Origin: Quatrionicoccus australiensis
Lineage (GTDB): Bacteria > Pseudomonadota > Gammaproteobacteria > Burkholderiales > Rhodocyclaceae
Assembly (NCBI RefSeq): GCF_020510525.1
Contig: NZ_CP075188.1
Location: 930,001 to 994,000 of the forward strand
Length of the DNA stretch: 64,000 nt
Direction of reading: 5' to 3'
The notes below the pieces were generated by a model that ran no database searches, had not been told where the DNA came from, and saw only the letters and a list, made by a program, of their open reading frames with translations. A program made the translations under genes and the position numbers. Positions within the stretch are counted from its first letter, which is position 1. Each line of letters begins with the position of its first letter. Positions 8,723-18,034 of the stretch are shown here, piece after piece.

Positions 8723-10466
8723 GGCCATTTTCCACGGCAGGCGGTTGCTGGGGCAGGGTCTTGGCGGACGCATTGGCCAGGCTCTGCAGCACGAGGTCGC
8801 GCGGGCCGAACAGCGCCACCTGGCCATCCTGCAGCATGAGGATCAGGTCGCAGTTGCGGATCGCATTCGGGCGATGGCTGACCAGGACGATGGTCTGGCC
8901 GCGTTCATGGGCCAGCTTGAGGGCTCCGTCAAGGGCCAGTTCGCCGGCCTCGTCGAGATTGGCGTTCGGTTCGTCGAGAAAGACCAGGGCGGGGGTGCCG
9001 TACAGCGCACGGGCCAGGCCGATGCGCTGGCGTTGACCGCCGGACAGGAAGGTGCCGCCGCTGCCGACTGGCGTGCCATAACCCTGCGCCAGACGCCGAA
9101 TGATGTCGTCGACGCCGGCTGCCGCAGCGGCGGCGAGGATGGCCTCGCTGTTCAGTTCGCCATGGCGGCAGATGTTTTCGGCGACCGTGCCGTCGAACAG
9201 TTCGACATCCTGCGGTAGATAGCCGATATGCGGGCCGAGGTCGGCGCGCGGCCAGTGCTGCATGTCGGCGCCGTCGATGCGGACGAGGCCGTTGAGCGGC
9301 TTCCAGACACCAGCCAGAACACGCAGCAGCGACGACTTGCCGGCGGCGCTGGCGCCAACCACGGCAACGCTGGCGCCGGCCGGAATGCGCAGGGTGATGT
9401 TCTTGAGCGTCGGCGTCGTTGAGCCGGGCGGGCCGGCATAGACGTTTTCGAGGAAAATCTCACCCTTCGGGGCCGGCAGCTTGACGCCGGAAAAGCCGGG
9501 CTCGGGCAGTGACAAGGCGTGGTCGATCCGCTTCCAGGCTTCGTGCGCATCGATCCATTGCCGCCAGGAGGCGATCAGTTGCTCGATCGGCAGCATCATG
9601 CGGCTGGCCAGGATGCTGCCGGCGATCATGCCGCCGGGGGTGAGTGAACCGTCGACGGCGAGCATCGCACCGGCGCCGAGAATCAGGCCCTGCTGCAGCA
9701 GGCGGAAGAAGTGCGTGAAGGACGAGACATGCGCGGCGCGGTCGCTGGCGCGGGCCTGCTCGTAGAGGTGGCCGTCCTGGGCGGCCTGCCAGCGCCCGGT
9801 CAGGGCGGGCAGCATGCCCATCGCCTCGACCACTTCGCCGTTGCGCTGATTGACGTCGCTGATCTTCCTCGCTTCATGGGCGTGCGCGTTGGCGCGTGAC
9901 AGCGGATGCTGGGTCAGCAGTTCGGTGACATAGGTCAGGATGGACAGGATGACGGCGCTGACCAGGGCGATCAGGCCGAGCCAGGGGTGCAGCATCATCG
10001 TGACGACAAAGTAGATCGGCACCCAGGGCGCGTCGAGCGCGGCGAGCATGGCCGGGCCGGTCAGGAAGTAGCGGATCTTCGCCAGGTCGCCGAGCAGCGA
10101 GCGGCCGGCGCTGCTGCCCTGGTCGATGTTCAGGCGGTGCGCGGCGGCGAGCAGGCGCTTGCCCAGTACATGGTCGAGACGCACGCCAACGCGGACCATG
10201 ATGCGGCTGCGCGACCATTCGACCAGGCTGAGCACGCCGAAGAGAAACAGCGTGATCAGGCTGAGCATGAGCAGGGTCGTCATGTTGCGGCTGGTCAGCA
10301 CCCGGTCGTAGACCTGCAGGCTGTACAGCGACGGCGCCAGCATCAGGAAATTGATGACCAGGGAGAAGGCGAAGACCGAAACCAGTGTCGAGCGCATTTC
10401 CCAGAGGGCCGCGATCAGCGGTGAAGCGAGCAGGGTGCTGCCCGGTGTCTTTTGTGCTTGGCTCAT
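8709..10466 (-). CDS. Type I secretion ABC transporter, PrtD/AprD type
   Basis: A 585-residue fusion of a six-helix membrane domain (about 20-310) and an ATPase domain. Walker A is GASAAGKSS (Lys about 377), signature LSGGQRQRIGLARAL, Walker B ALVFLDEPNANLD and switch His in LVSHRP. There is no N-terminal C39 peptidase or C39-like domain, which places it with the PrtD/AprD/HasD group. That group exports serralysin-like proteins with an uncleaved C-terminal signal. This fits the C terminus of the giant protein upstream. The start overlaps the stop of the preceding glycosyltransferase gene by 4 bp (ATGA), tying secretion and glycosylation to one transcript. Confidence 0.95.
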   Translation of the reverse strand: MSQAQKTPGSTLLASPLIAALWEMRSTLVSVFAFSLVINFLMLAPSLYSLQVYDRVLTSRNMTTLLMLSLITLFLFGVLSLVEWSRSRIMVRVGVRLDHVLGKRLLAAAHRLNIDQGSSAGRSLLGDLAKIRYFLTGPAMLAALDAPWVPIYFVVTMMLHPWLGLIALVSAVILSILTYVTELLTQHPLSRANAHAHEARKISDVNQRNGEVVEAMGMLPALTGRWQAAQDGHLYEQARASDRAAHVSSFTHFFRLLQQGLILGAGAMLAVDGSLTPGGMIAGSILASRMMLPIEQLIASWRQWIDAHEAWKRIDHALSLPEPGFSGVKLPAPKGEIFLENVYAGPPGSTTPTLKNITLRIPAGASVAVVGASAAGKSSLLRVLAGVWKPLNGLVRIDGADMQHWPRADLGPHIGYLPQDVELFDGTVAENICRHGELNSEAILAAAAAAGVDDIIRRLAQGYGTPVGSGGTFLSGGQRQRIGLARALYGTPALVFLDEPNANLDEAGELALDGALKLAHERGQTIVLVSHRPNAIRNCDLILMLQDGQVALFGPRDLVLQSLANASAKTLPQQPPAVENGHAPQ

Positions 10467-13400
10467 GCGTGATCTTTCTTGTCGCCGGCGCAGGCGTCAG
10501 CCCAGATGTCGGTGTACAGCGCCTCGATGTCGCGGACAAAGCCGGCAGTGTCGAAAAGCGGCGTCGTCAGGCGGTTGACCGCCAGTTTTTGCCGTAAATC
10601 GGCGAGTTGTTGCGGCTGGCGGCCGAGTTCGATGGCGAGTGCTTCGTAGTGATCGAAATCGCCGGCGATCATCTCCGGCATGCCGACCGCACTGACCAGG
10701 CTGGCGCCGACCCGCGAGGCAAAGCGCTCGCCGGGGAGGGTGAGGACGGGAACGCCGGCCCACAGCGCATCGCTCGCCGTCGTGTGGCCGTTGTACCAGT
10801 AGGTATCGAGAAAGAGGTCGGCGTGGCGCAGGCGCGACAGATGCTGCGCCTTGGACATGATCTTGCCGAATACCAGTCGCGTCGCGGCAACACCGTGTGC
10901 TTCGGCTTCCCGGCGCAGATTGGCTTCGGTCTGGACCTGGCCGGCGCACAGCCAGAGCACGCTGTCCGGTACGGCCTTGAGGATGTTCATCCAGCGCGTC
11001 CAGATCAGCGGGTCGATCTTGTAATGCGTACAGAAGCAGGTGAACACCACGCCGCTTTCCGGCAGGCCGCAGGCGGCGCGCGTCGGTTGCGGTTCGGCGA
11101 TTTCCTGCTCGCGGTCATTGACCTGGTAGCAGTGCGGCAGGTAGGCGAACTTTTCCGAATAGGAAGCCTGTGCCGCCGGCGGAGTGACGATGCGGTCGGT
11201 GATGATCCAGTCGATGAAATCGGCGCCCATGCTGCCCGGATAGCCGAGGTACTGGACCTGCACCGGCGCCGGGCGGAAGGCGAAAATCTCGCTCTTGCAG
11301 TCGCGGGTATAGCCCTTGAGGTCGATCAGGATGTCGATTTCGTCGTCATGGATGCGCTGCGCGATGGCCGCGGCGCCCTGGCCGCGCAGCTCGTTGAAGT
11401 GCTCGATGTCGTGCAGGGCTTGCCGGCGGTAGTGGCTGCCGTCGTCCGGGCCCCATGAATAGGCGTGGATGGAGAAGCGGCTGCGGTCGTGCAGCTTGAA
11501 CAGCCCACGCATCAGGTGCATCGTCGCGTGATCGTGGAAGTCGCTGGAGGCGTAGCCGATGCGCAGTTTGCTGCGGTGTACCGGTCGACGTGGTGAAAAG
11601 GGCAAAATTCCCCTGGCCAGATTGGCGGCACTGCGTTTGGCGGCGACCAATTGCAGGCTTTCCGGGATGTCGACTGGTAGCGAGAGCAGCACGAAGGGCG
11701 GAATCTCGGCTTGCAGATTGCCATCCGGCGCCATGTGTTCGACCAGGTGGCGGGCTTCCGGCAGCACCTGCTGCCAGTCGCAGAATTTCATCGACAGGTG
11801 CAGGGCCTCGGCGCGGGCGCCGAGATGGCTGGGATTGAGCGCCAGGCAGCGCTGCTCGCAGGCGAGCGCCTCGGCAAAGCGGCCGGTGAAGCCGTAAAGG
11901 GCGCCGAGGTTGAACAGCGCGCTGAAGTAATTCGGGTCGATGTCGATGGCGCGCCGGTAGGCGGCTTCGGCAGCCGGGAAATCGCCCAGCCCCTGATAAA
12001 CCACGCCGAGGTTGTAGCTGGCGCGCGAATGCCCCGGGCTGCGCGCGAGGACGGACTGGAAGTGAGTAACCGCTTCGTCGTCGCGTCCCTGTTTATGTTG
12101 CAGGACGCCGAGGTTGTATTCCGACTCGATATGCTGCGGATCGGCAGCCAGCGCTTCGACGAGGGCGGCTTCGGCTTCTTCGTGGCGGCCGAGTTCCGAC
12201 AGGGCGGCACCCAGGTTGTTGAGCAGGGCCGGGTTGCCGGGCGCCATGGAAAGTGCCGTTTTTGCCATGTCGACCGCTACGTCCGGCCGGCCGAGCTGGC
12301 GTTCGACATCGGAAAGCTCGCGCAGCGCGGCGAGGTGCTTCGGTTCCCTGGCGAGCGCCGCAGTGTAGCAGTCGCGCGCTTCGGCGATGCGGCCGGCGTC
12401 CTTGTGCAGGTTGCCGAGATTGCACAGCGCATCGTGGAAATCGGGCTTGAGGCGCAGGGCTTCCTGGTAGGCAGCCTGGGCGCAGAGGGTGTTGCCTTCG
12501 CGCCGGCAGATCATGCCGTACAGCGTCCAGATGTCCGGGCGCCGCGTTTCGAGGTCGAGGGCGCGTTCGATCAGCAGGCCGGCGCGCGGGCCATCGCCCT
12601 GCTGGTGCGCGGTCAGCGCATCCATGACGACCGGGTGGGCGGCTTGCCGGTTGGCGAGCAGGGCCTGCAGTTCGCCATGCAGGGCGTGGCTGACGCTGGC
12701 CCAGTCGCCGCTGCTCGCCTGGCGGAACAGGCGGGCCGACGGATACCAGTAGCTGCGCGTCGGCGTGCCCAGCCAGCGCCAGTCGGCGACATGCATGAGC
12801 ATGACCCAGACGCGCTTGCCGAGGGCGCCGGCAAGATGGGCGACCGAGGTGTCGGAGGTGATGACCAGGTCGAGCGCCATGATGTAGTTGGCGGTATCGG
12901 TGAAATCCTGGATTTCCTGGTCGAGATCGATGATCGGGTCGGTCGGGCGCAGGTCGTTGCGACCGTCGCCCTTCTGCAGGCCGAAGAAGCGCACGCCGGG
13001 CTGGTCCCACAACGGGCGCAGTACATCGAGGCGTGGCGAACGGAAACGGTCGTTCTTGACGCCGGGATTGCCGGCCCAGACGATGCCGACCTTGAGCGCA
13101 GCCGGATCGCCGGCCAGTTCGTTCAGGCGGCTGGCGGCGGCGCCGGGATTCGGGGCGCTCAGGTAAGGCAAGCCGGGAACGCCGGCGAGTTCGAGCTGCA
13201 GCACATGCGGCAGGCTCATCACCGAGAGCTGGCAATCGAAAGGCGGCAAGGCCTCGCCCATCGGAATAACTTGCGCGACACCCGGCAGGCGGGCCACCAG
13301 GCGGGCGAGCGGGGGCAGGACTTCGAGCACGACCCGGCCGCCACGTGCCGCGACCCAGGGCACGAAGCGCAGGAACTGCAGCGCGTCGCCGTAACCTTGT

Positions 13401-13993
13401 TCGCAGTAGAGCAGGATGGTCTTGCCGGCGAGCGGTTCGCCGTTCCAGCGCGGCTGCGCGAATTCGCGCGGCACCGGTAGACGGCGCAAAAAGCGCGATT
13501 CGTAGCCGGCGAAGCCTTCCCGGTAACGGCCGCCGGCAAGCAGGGCGAGGGCGCGATCCCATTGCGGGTCGGCCGCGCCGGCCTCGAGTTCGAGCGCCTT
13601 GTCGTGCCATTGCACGGCTTCGGCAAAGCGGCCGAGGTCGGAGAGCACGCAGCCGATATTGTTGGCCGCACCACTGTTCGGGCGCAGCTTGAAGGCGATC
13701 AGGTAATGCGCCAGCGACTCGTCGGGCGAGCCTTCCCAGCGTTCGAGATTGGCCAGGTTGGTGTGCGCGTCGGCATAGTCGGGCGAGCGCGCAATCGCCT
13801 GCAGGTAGGCGTCGCGGGCACCGGCGATGTCGCCCTGCGCCTTGCGGATCATGCCGCACAGCGTCCAGGCGTCGGCCCGGCTGCTGTCGACCTGCATGTA
13901 GCTGGCGACCAGGGCGGCGGCCTGGGCGTATTCCTTTTGCTCGTACCCGGCGAGTGCCGCGGTCAGCAGGCTGTCGTCAATGGGTGCTGGCAT
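10463..13993 (-). CDS. TPR-GT9-like-TPR-GT41 double glycosyltransferase
   Basis: 1176 residues, cytoplasmic, no TM helix. Order: TPRs (about 1-150), a GT9/heptosyltransferase-like domain (about 190-440; LLYCEQGYGDALQFLRF, KVGIVWAGNPGVKNDRFRS, LVITSDTSVAHLAGALGKRVWV), a second TPR array (about 470-770; repeated ALxxxPxxxxAxxNLGxxxxxxGRxxEA), and a C-terminal OGT/SPINDLY (GT41) domain (about 800-1165). The last contains RIGYASSDFHDHATMHLM with the GT41 His, the THYKIDPLIWTRWMNIL lysine segment and NGHTTASDALWAGVPVLTLPG of the nucleotide-sugar site. GT41 enzymes add a sugar to Ser/Thr (or Asn) of proteins in the cytoplasm, with TPRs binding the substrate. Overlaps of 17 bp upstream and 4 bp downstream make it part of the secretion operon. 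The likely acceptor is the giant Ser/Thr-rich protein, by inference. Confidence 0.88.
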   Translation of the reverse strand: MPAPIDDSLLTAALAGYEQKEYAQAAALVASYMQVDSSRADAWTLCGMIRKAQGDIAGARDAYLQAIARSPDYADAHTNLANLERWEGSPDESLAHYLIAFKLRPNSGAANNIGCVLSDLGRFAEAVQWHDKALELEAGAADPQWDRALALLAGGRYREGFAGYESRFLRRLPVPREFAQPRWNGEPLAGKTILLYCEQGYGDALQFLRFVPWVAARGGRVVLEVLPPLARLVARLPGVAQVIPMGEALPPFDCQLSVMSLPHVLQLELAGVPGLPYLSAPNPGAAASRLNELAGDPAALKVGIVWAGNPGVKNDRFRSPRLDVLRPLWDQPGVRFFGLQKGDGRNDLRPTDPIIDLDQEIQDFTDTANYIMALDLVITSDTSVAHLAGALGKRVWVMLMHVADWRWLGTPTRSYWYPSARLFRQASSGDWASVSHALHGELQALLANRQAAHPVVMDALTAHQQGDGPRAGLLIERALDLETRRPDIWTLYGMICRREGNTLCAQAAYQEALRLKPDFHDALCNLGNLHKDAGRIAEARDCYTAALAREPKHLAALRELSDVERQLGRPDVAVDMAKTALSMAPGNPALLNNLGAALSELGRHEEAEAALVEALAADPQHIESEYNLGVLQHKQGRDDEAVTHFQSVLARSPGHSRASYNLGVVYQGLGDFPAAEAAYRRAIDIDPNYFSALFNLGALYGFTGRFAEALACEQRCLALNPSHLGARAEALHLSMKFCDWQQVLPEARHLVEHMAPDGNLQAEIPPFVLLSLPVDIPESLQLVAAKRSAANLARGILPFSPRRPVHRSKLRIGYASSDFHDHATMHLMRGLFKLHDRSRFSIHAYSWGPDDGSHYRRQALHDIEHFNELRGQGAAAIAQRIHDDEIDILIDLKGYTRDCKSEIFAFRPAPVQVQYLGYPGSMGADFIDWIITDRIVTPPAAQASYSEKFAYLPHCYQVNDREQEIAEPQPTRAACGLPESGVVFTCFCTHYKIDPLIWTRWMNILKAVPDSVLWLCAGQVQTEANLRREAEAHGVAATRLVFGKIMSKAQHLSRLRHADLFLDTYWYNGHTTASDALWAGVPVLTLPGERFASRVGASLVSAVGMPEMIAGDFDHYEALAIELGRQPQQLADLRQKLAVNRLTTPLFDTAGFVRDIEALYTDIWADACAGDKKDHA

Positions 13994-16562
13994 CCGGGGC
14001 GTTGGGCGCTTGGTAACGGGAGGGCTTGATCGCCTTGAGGGCGAACGAGAAGGTGGTGTTGTCGTCCTGGCTGAAGGCGGTGCTGAAATCCGCCTTGAAA
14101 ATGTAGCGGAAATCGCTCATCGCGGTGCGACCGACCTGGGCGATGTACTGCGCCTGATCGAGGAAGATGAAGTTTTCCGGCTGGATGACGCGGGTGTGCG
14201 AGGGATCACCCCAGGCCCACGGCGAATGGCGTGATGGGCAGGTGCCGATGAGCAGGCCGCCCGGCCGCAAAATGCGCCACAGTTCGGCGAACTGCGCGAA
14301 GAAGAACTTGTAGTCGCCCTGCTGGCCGGTGTGTTCGAGCACTTCGTAGGCGTGGATCTCGTCGAAACTGTTGTCCTCGAAGGGCAGCGGCAGTTGCGTC
14401 AGGTCCCAGACCAGGTCTGGTTTATGGTCGGCATTGATGTCGAGCGTGGTCAGGTTGTGCCAGTCCTGGCGGCCGTTGGCGGCCAGTTTCTTGACGCGGC
14501 TGGAGCCTGCGCCGATCAGCAGTTCGCGGTAATCCTGCACGGGTGATGCCTCCTCGTCGGCGGGCAGCGGGTGGATCGTTGCCGGCGCCTGTCCTTTTTC
14601 ATGGCGGGCCTGCATGGCCCGGTACAAACCTTCCAGATCCCGGGTAAAGGCCCGGGAGTCGAACAATTGACTGTTGCTGCGTGCCGCGACCAGCCGGGCA
14701 GCGACTTCGCCGCGCCAGACCGGATCGGTGGCCAGTTGCATGACGCGCGCGAAATAGCTGTCGGCATCGTGCGCGATCAGTTCCGGCAGGCCGACTGCAC
14801 TGAGCAGGCTGGACGAGACGCGCGACTGGAAACTGTCGCCTTGCCAGGCCACCACCGGCACACCGGCCCACAGCGCATCGCTGGCCGTGGTGTGCGCATT
14901 GTACGGCTGCGTGTCGAGAAAGACATCGGCTTCGCCAATGCGCGCGATGTGCTCGGCGAGCGGCGCGACCGGCGCGAAGATCAGGCGCTGGCCGGAAATG
15001 CCGGCTGCTTCCGCGGCGGCACGCAGATTGGCTTCGGCTTCCGGGTTCGAACGCAGCAGCCACAGCACGCTGTCGGGCAGCGCCTGGAGCAGGCGACACC
15101 AGACCGCGAAGACCTCGCGGCGAATCTTGTAGGTGTGGTTAAAGCAGCAGAAGACGAGGCCACTCGGCGGCAGGCCGCAGGCGGCGCGACCCGGCCGGTT
15201 GCCAAGCGGGCGCTGGCGGTCGTTGCACTGGTAGCTGCCAGGCAGGTAGGCGGCGGCTTCGTCGTAGGCGGCGAGATGTTCCGGTGGCGTGACGATGGCG
15301 TCGGTGATCACGTAATCGACGAAGCCGGCGCCGAGTGTGCCCGGATAGCCGAGGTACTGCGCCTGCACCGGCGCCGGCCGCCAGGCGAGGATGCCGGTGC
15401 GTGAGTCGCGGGTGTAGCCCTTGAGGTCGACCAGGATGTCGATGCCGTCGGCCTGGATCTGGCGTGCGGCAGCCTCGTCGGTGAGGCGCCCGATTTCGCT
15501 GAAGTGGTCGAAGGCCTGCTTGAGGCGCTGGCGCATCCTGCCGCCATCGTCCGGGCCGCTCGAATAGGCGAACAGCTCGAAGTGCCGCTTGTCGTGCAGT
15601 TCGAAGACTTCGGCCATCAGGTAGGCGGTGGCGTGGTCGTGAAAATCGGAGGACAGGTAGCCGATGCGTAATTTGCCCGTTTTTACCGGTCGACCGCTGG
15701 CAACAGGCAAAAATGGCTGCACCGAACCGTAGCGGCGTTGTGCCCACGAGCGGGCGCATTGCTGCTGTTCTTCGCGCGTTGCCGGAATGGCGAGGAAGGC
15801 GAACGGGAATACCGTGCCGCCCTGGCGCACGCGCTGGCGGGCTTTCTCTTCGAGCGGTTCGGAAATGTCCCAGGCGCACAGCGACTGCGCCAGACGCAGC
15901 AGCGAGGCAGCCGCGTCGGCGTAGTCCGGGTCGATGCGCACGGCTTCGCTCAGGTTGTGCAGGGCTTCGCCGTTCTGGCCGGCATCCATGAGCAGGCCGC
16001 CGAGGTTGTAATAGGCGACCGCGGCCTGCGGGTCGAGACGGATCGCGTTGCGGTTGGCTTCGGCTGCCTCGCCGATCTTGCCGCGCGCCTGCAGGGTGGC
16101 GCCGATGTTGACCCAGGCCGTGGTGCTGGCCGGATCGGCGGCAAGCACGGCGCGCAACACCTGTTCCGACTCTTCCAGACGGCTCAGGCGGCGCAGCGCA
16201 TCGCCGCGGCCAATGGCTGCCTGCGGGTTACCCGGGTTGAGTTGCAGGGCCTTGGCGAAACAGGCCTCAGCCTCGCTGTTGCGTTCGGCGGCGAGCAGGG
16301 CATTGCCCCAGTTGCCGAGCACGACGGCGCTGGCGGCCGGTGAGTCGGCGAGTTCATTGGCCCGGCTGTAGTGCCGGCAGGCATCGTCGATGCGGTTCTG
16401 CTTACGCGCGACCAGGCCGAGCAGGTGGTGGCCATCGGCCAGTTTCGGCTGGTTGGCGACCAGTTGTCCGGCCAGCTTGCCGGCCTCCTCGATGCGGCCG
16501 GCCGAGAAGGCCTGCATCGCGGCATTCAGCTGTTTCACTACGCTATCTTTGGCTTTGCTCAT
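13977..16562 (-). CDS. TPR-GT41-methyltransferase fusion protein
   Basis: 861 residues. N-terminal TPRs (about 1-230; ADGHHLLGLVARKQNRIDDA, AVAYYNLGGLLMDAGQNGEA). A complete GT41 domain follows (about 265-630): RIGYLSSDFHDHATAYLMAEV, DGIDILVDLKGYTRDSRTG, HTYKIRREVFAVWCRLL and NAHTTASDALWAGVPVVAWQG. A class I SAM methyltransferase-like domain forms the last 200 residues (about 655-861): LIGAGSSRVKK, LTTLDINADHKPDLVWDLTQ, FDEIHAYEVLEHT, LWRILRPGGLLIGTCPS. This suggests that sugar transfer and methylation are coupled on one chain. The start overlaps the upstream gene by 4 bp. The methyltransferase glycine motif is short (GAGSS), but the acidic motif and post-motif regions look intact. Confidence 0.88.
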   Translation of the reverse strand: MSKAKDSVVKQLNAAMQAFSAGRIEEAGKLAGQLVANQPKLADGHHLLGLVARKQNRIDDACRHYSRANELADSPAASAVVLGNWGNALLAAERNSEAEACFAKALQLNPGNPQAAIGRGDALRRLSRLEESEQVLRAVLAADPASTTAWVNIGATLQARGKIGEAAEANRNAIRLDPQAAVAYYNLGGLLMDAGQNGEALHNLSEAVRIDPDYADAAASLLRLAQSLCAWDISEPLEEKARQRVRQGGTVFPFAFLAIPATREEQQQCARSWAQRRYGSVQPFLPVASGRPVKTGKLRIGYLSSDFHDHATAYLMAEVFELHDKRHFELFAYSSGPDDGGRMRQRLKQAFDHFSEIGRLTDEAAARQIQADGIDILVDLKGYTRDSRTGILAWRPAPVQAQYLGYPGTLGAGFVDYVITDAIVTPPEHLAAYDEAAAYLPGSYQCNDRQRPLGNRPGRAACGLPPSGLVFCCFNHTYKIRREVFAVWCRLLQALPDSVLWLLRSNPEAEANLRAAAEAAGISGQRLIFAPVAPLAEHIARIGEADVFLDTQPYNAHTTASDALWAGVPVVAWQGDSFQSRVSSSLLSAVGLPELIAHDADSYFARVMQLATDPVWRGEVAARLVAARSNSQLFDSRAFTRDLEGLYRAMQARHEKGQAPATIHPLPADEEASPVQDYRELLIGAGSSRVKKLAANGRQDWHNLTTLDINADHKPDLVWDLTQLPLPFEDNSFDEIHAYEVLEHTGQQGDYKFFFAQFAELWRILRPGGLLIGTCPSRHSPWAWGDPSHTRVIQPENFIFLDQAQYIAQVGRTAMSDFRYIFKADFSTAFSQDDNTTFSFALKAIKPSRYQAPNAPDASTH

Positions 16563-17959
16563 CGGGAAGTCGGTGGCGTTGTACTGAGGCGGGCGAGTTG
16601 CTTGCGCATGCCGGCAAGCGGCGCGGCCCAGTCGCCCAGGCGGGTCTGGTGGAAAAGGCGCATTGTCGGGTACCAGAAGGTTGTCTCGCCATCGCGCGGC
16701 CAGCGCCAGTCGACATTTTGCGGCAGGAACATCCAGGTCGGCAGGTTCAGGCTGGCGGCGAGGTGGGCTGGTGCCGAGTCGATGCTGATCAGCAGGTCGA
16801 GCTGGCTCAGGGCGGCCGCGGTGTCGGCCATGCTGCTCAGTTCCGGACCGAGGTTTTCCAGGCGCGGCAGCCAGGGACTGTCTTGATCGCGCGCCGGCAG
16901 GTCGCGCTGCAGGCTGACCCAGCAGACGTCGAGCGCGAGCAGCGGCGCGAGCTGGTCGAGTTGCATTGAGCGGAAACGGTCATTCGCATGCACCGGATTG
17001 CCGGCCCAGACCAGACCGACCTTGAGGCGCCCGCCGGCGACGGCGGCGAGGCGCGCCGCGAATTTTGCCGCCAGAACGGCGTCGACCGTAAAAGGCGCCG
17101 GGCCGGGGGCCAGCTTCGCCGGCGTGTCGAGACCGAGGTGCAGGGGCAGCGAAAGCAGGTAAACCCAGTAGTCGAAATCGAGATGGCGTGGCCGTGCCGC
17201 ATGCACGGCCTTGAGGCCGGGCAGTCCGGCAAACAGCTGCGGCAGTCCGGGCGAAACCAGCATTTCGACTTCGCTCGCCTGGGCTGCAAGCAGCGGCAGC
17301 AAGGAGGAAAACTGGATCTGGTCGCCCAGGCCCTGTTCCCCGACCACCAGCAGGCGCTTGCCGGCCAGCGGTTCACCGCGCCACATCGGCCATTGCGTCT
17401 CGTCCATGATTGCCCAGGACGGCTTGTCTGGGCGTTCGTAACGGCTTTCATAGAGCGGCCAGGCGGCGCCAAACTTGCCGGCGTTGAGCAGGGTCAATGC
17501 CAGGTTCCAGCGGATGTCCGGCGTGTCCTGGCCGAGGGCGCAGGCCTGGCGCAACAACTGCTCGGCGGCATCGAGTTGTCCGGCCTGACGCAGGACAACG
17601 CCTTCGGCAGAAAGGCTGGCGATACCCTGCTCGGGTGACTGCAACGCCGCAGCCTGGCGGAATGCCGTTGCTGCTGCGTCGAAGCGGCCCAGCAATTGCA
17701 GGGCTACACCGTGATTGTGCCGGGCGACCGGGTTGTCGGCATGGCGGCGGACCGTTTCGGCAAAGACGGCACAGGCCGCTTCATTTGCGCCCTTGCTGAT
17801 CAGCGCGGCGCCCAGCGCGAGCAGGGCTTCCGCCGGGAGTGCCAGGGTTTTCAGCCATGCGCAGACGAAGCTTTCCGGCGCCTCCAGCGATGCCAGGCGT
17901 TCCAGCAGGGGCTGGATTGCGTCAAGCACGGATTGCGCGGTCAGTTCTGTTTGCTGCAT
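16559..17959 (-). CDS. TPR-GT9-like glycosyltransferase
   Basis: 466 residues. TPR-like helices occupy about 1-190 (ALLALGAALISKGANEAACAVFAE, ARHNHGVALQLLGRFDAAATAF). A GT9/ADP-heptose-transferase-like domain follows: LLVVGEQGLGDQIQFSSLLPLL, KVGLVWAGNPVHANDRFRSMQL, and LDLLISIDSAPAHLAASLNLPTWMFLP with the conserved D-x-x-x-x-H core. It is a close relative of the N-terminal half of the 1176-residue protein, suggesting duplication within the operon. It is the first gene after the terminator that follows the giant gene, and its stop overlaps the next start (ATGA). It probably extends or starts the glycan on the exported protein; donor unknown. Confidence 0.83.
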   Translation of the reverse strand: MQQTELTAQSVLDAIQPLLERLASLEAPESFVCAWLKTLALPAEALLALGAALISKGANEAACAVFAETVRRHADNPVARHNHGVALQLLGRFDAAATAFRQAAALQSPEQGIASLSAEGVVLRQAGQLDAAEQLLRQACALGQDTPDIRWNLALTLLNAGKFGAAWPLYESRYERPDKPSWAIMDETQWPMWRGEPLAGKRLLVVGEQGLGDQIQFSSLLPLLAAQASEVEMLVSPGLPQLFAGLPGLKAVHAARPRHLDFDYWVYLLSLPLHLGLDTPAKLAPGPAPFTVDAVLAAKFAARLAAVAGGRLKVGLVWAGNPVHANDRFRSMQLDQLAPLLALDVCWVSLQRDLPARDQDSPWLPRLENLGPELSSMADTAAALSQLDLLISIDSAPAHLAASLNLPTWMFLPQNVDWRWPRDGETTFWYPTMRLFHQTRLGDWAAPLAGMRKQLARLSTTPPTSR

Positions 17960-17972
17960 CGATAAGCGGATG

Positions 17973-18000
17973 AAAAAGGGCCGTCCGGATCGGACGGCCC
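17973..18000 (-). terminator. Intrinsic terminator of the giant repeat-protein gene
   Basis: On the minus strand a 10-bp perfect stem (GGGCCGTCCG/CGGACGGCCC, 3-nt loop) is followed by TTTTTC. It lies 35 bp after the giant gene's stop and just before the glycosyltransferase operon. Partial readthrough would lower expression of the machinery relative to the substrate. Confidence 0.85.
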
Positions 18001-18034
18001 CAAGATTAACGCATTCGCCGCTGATTCTGACGAC

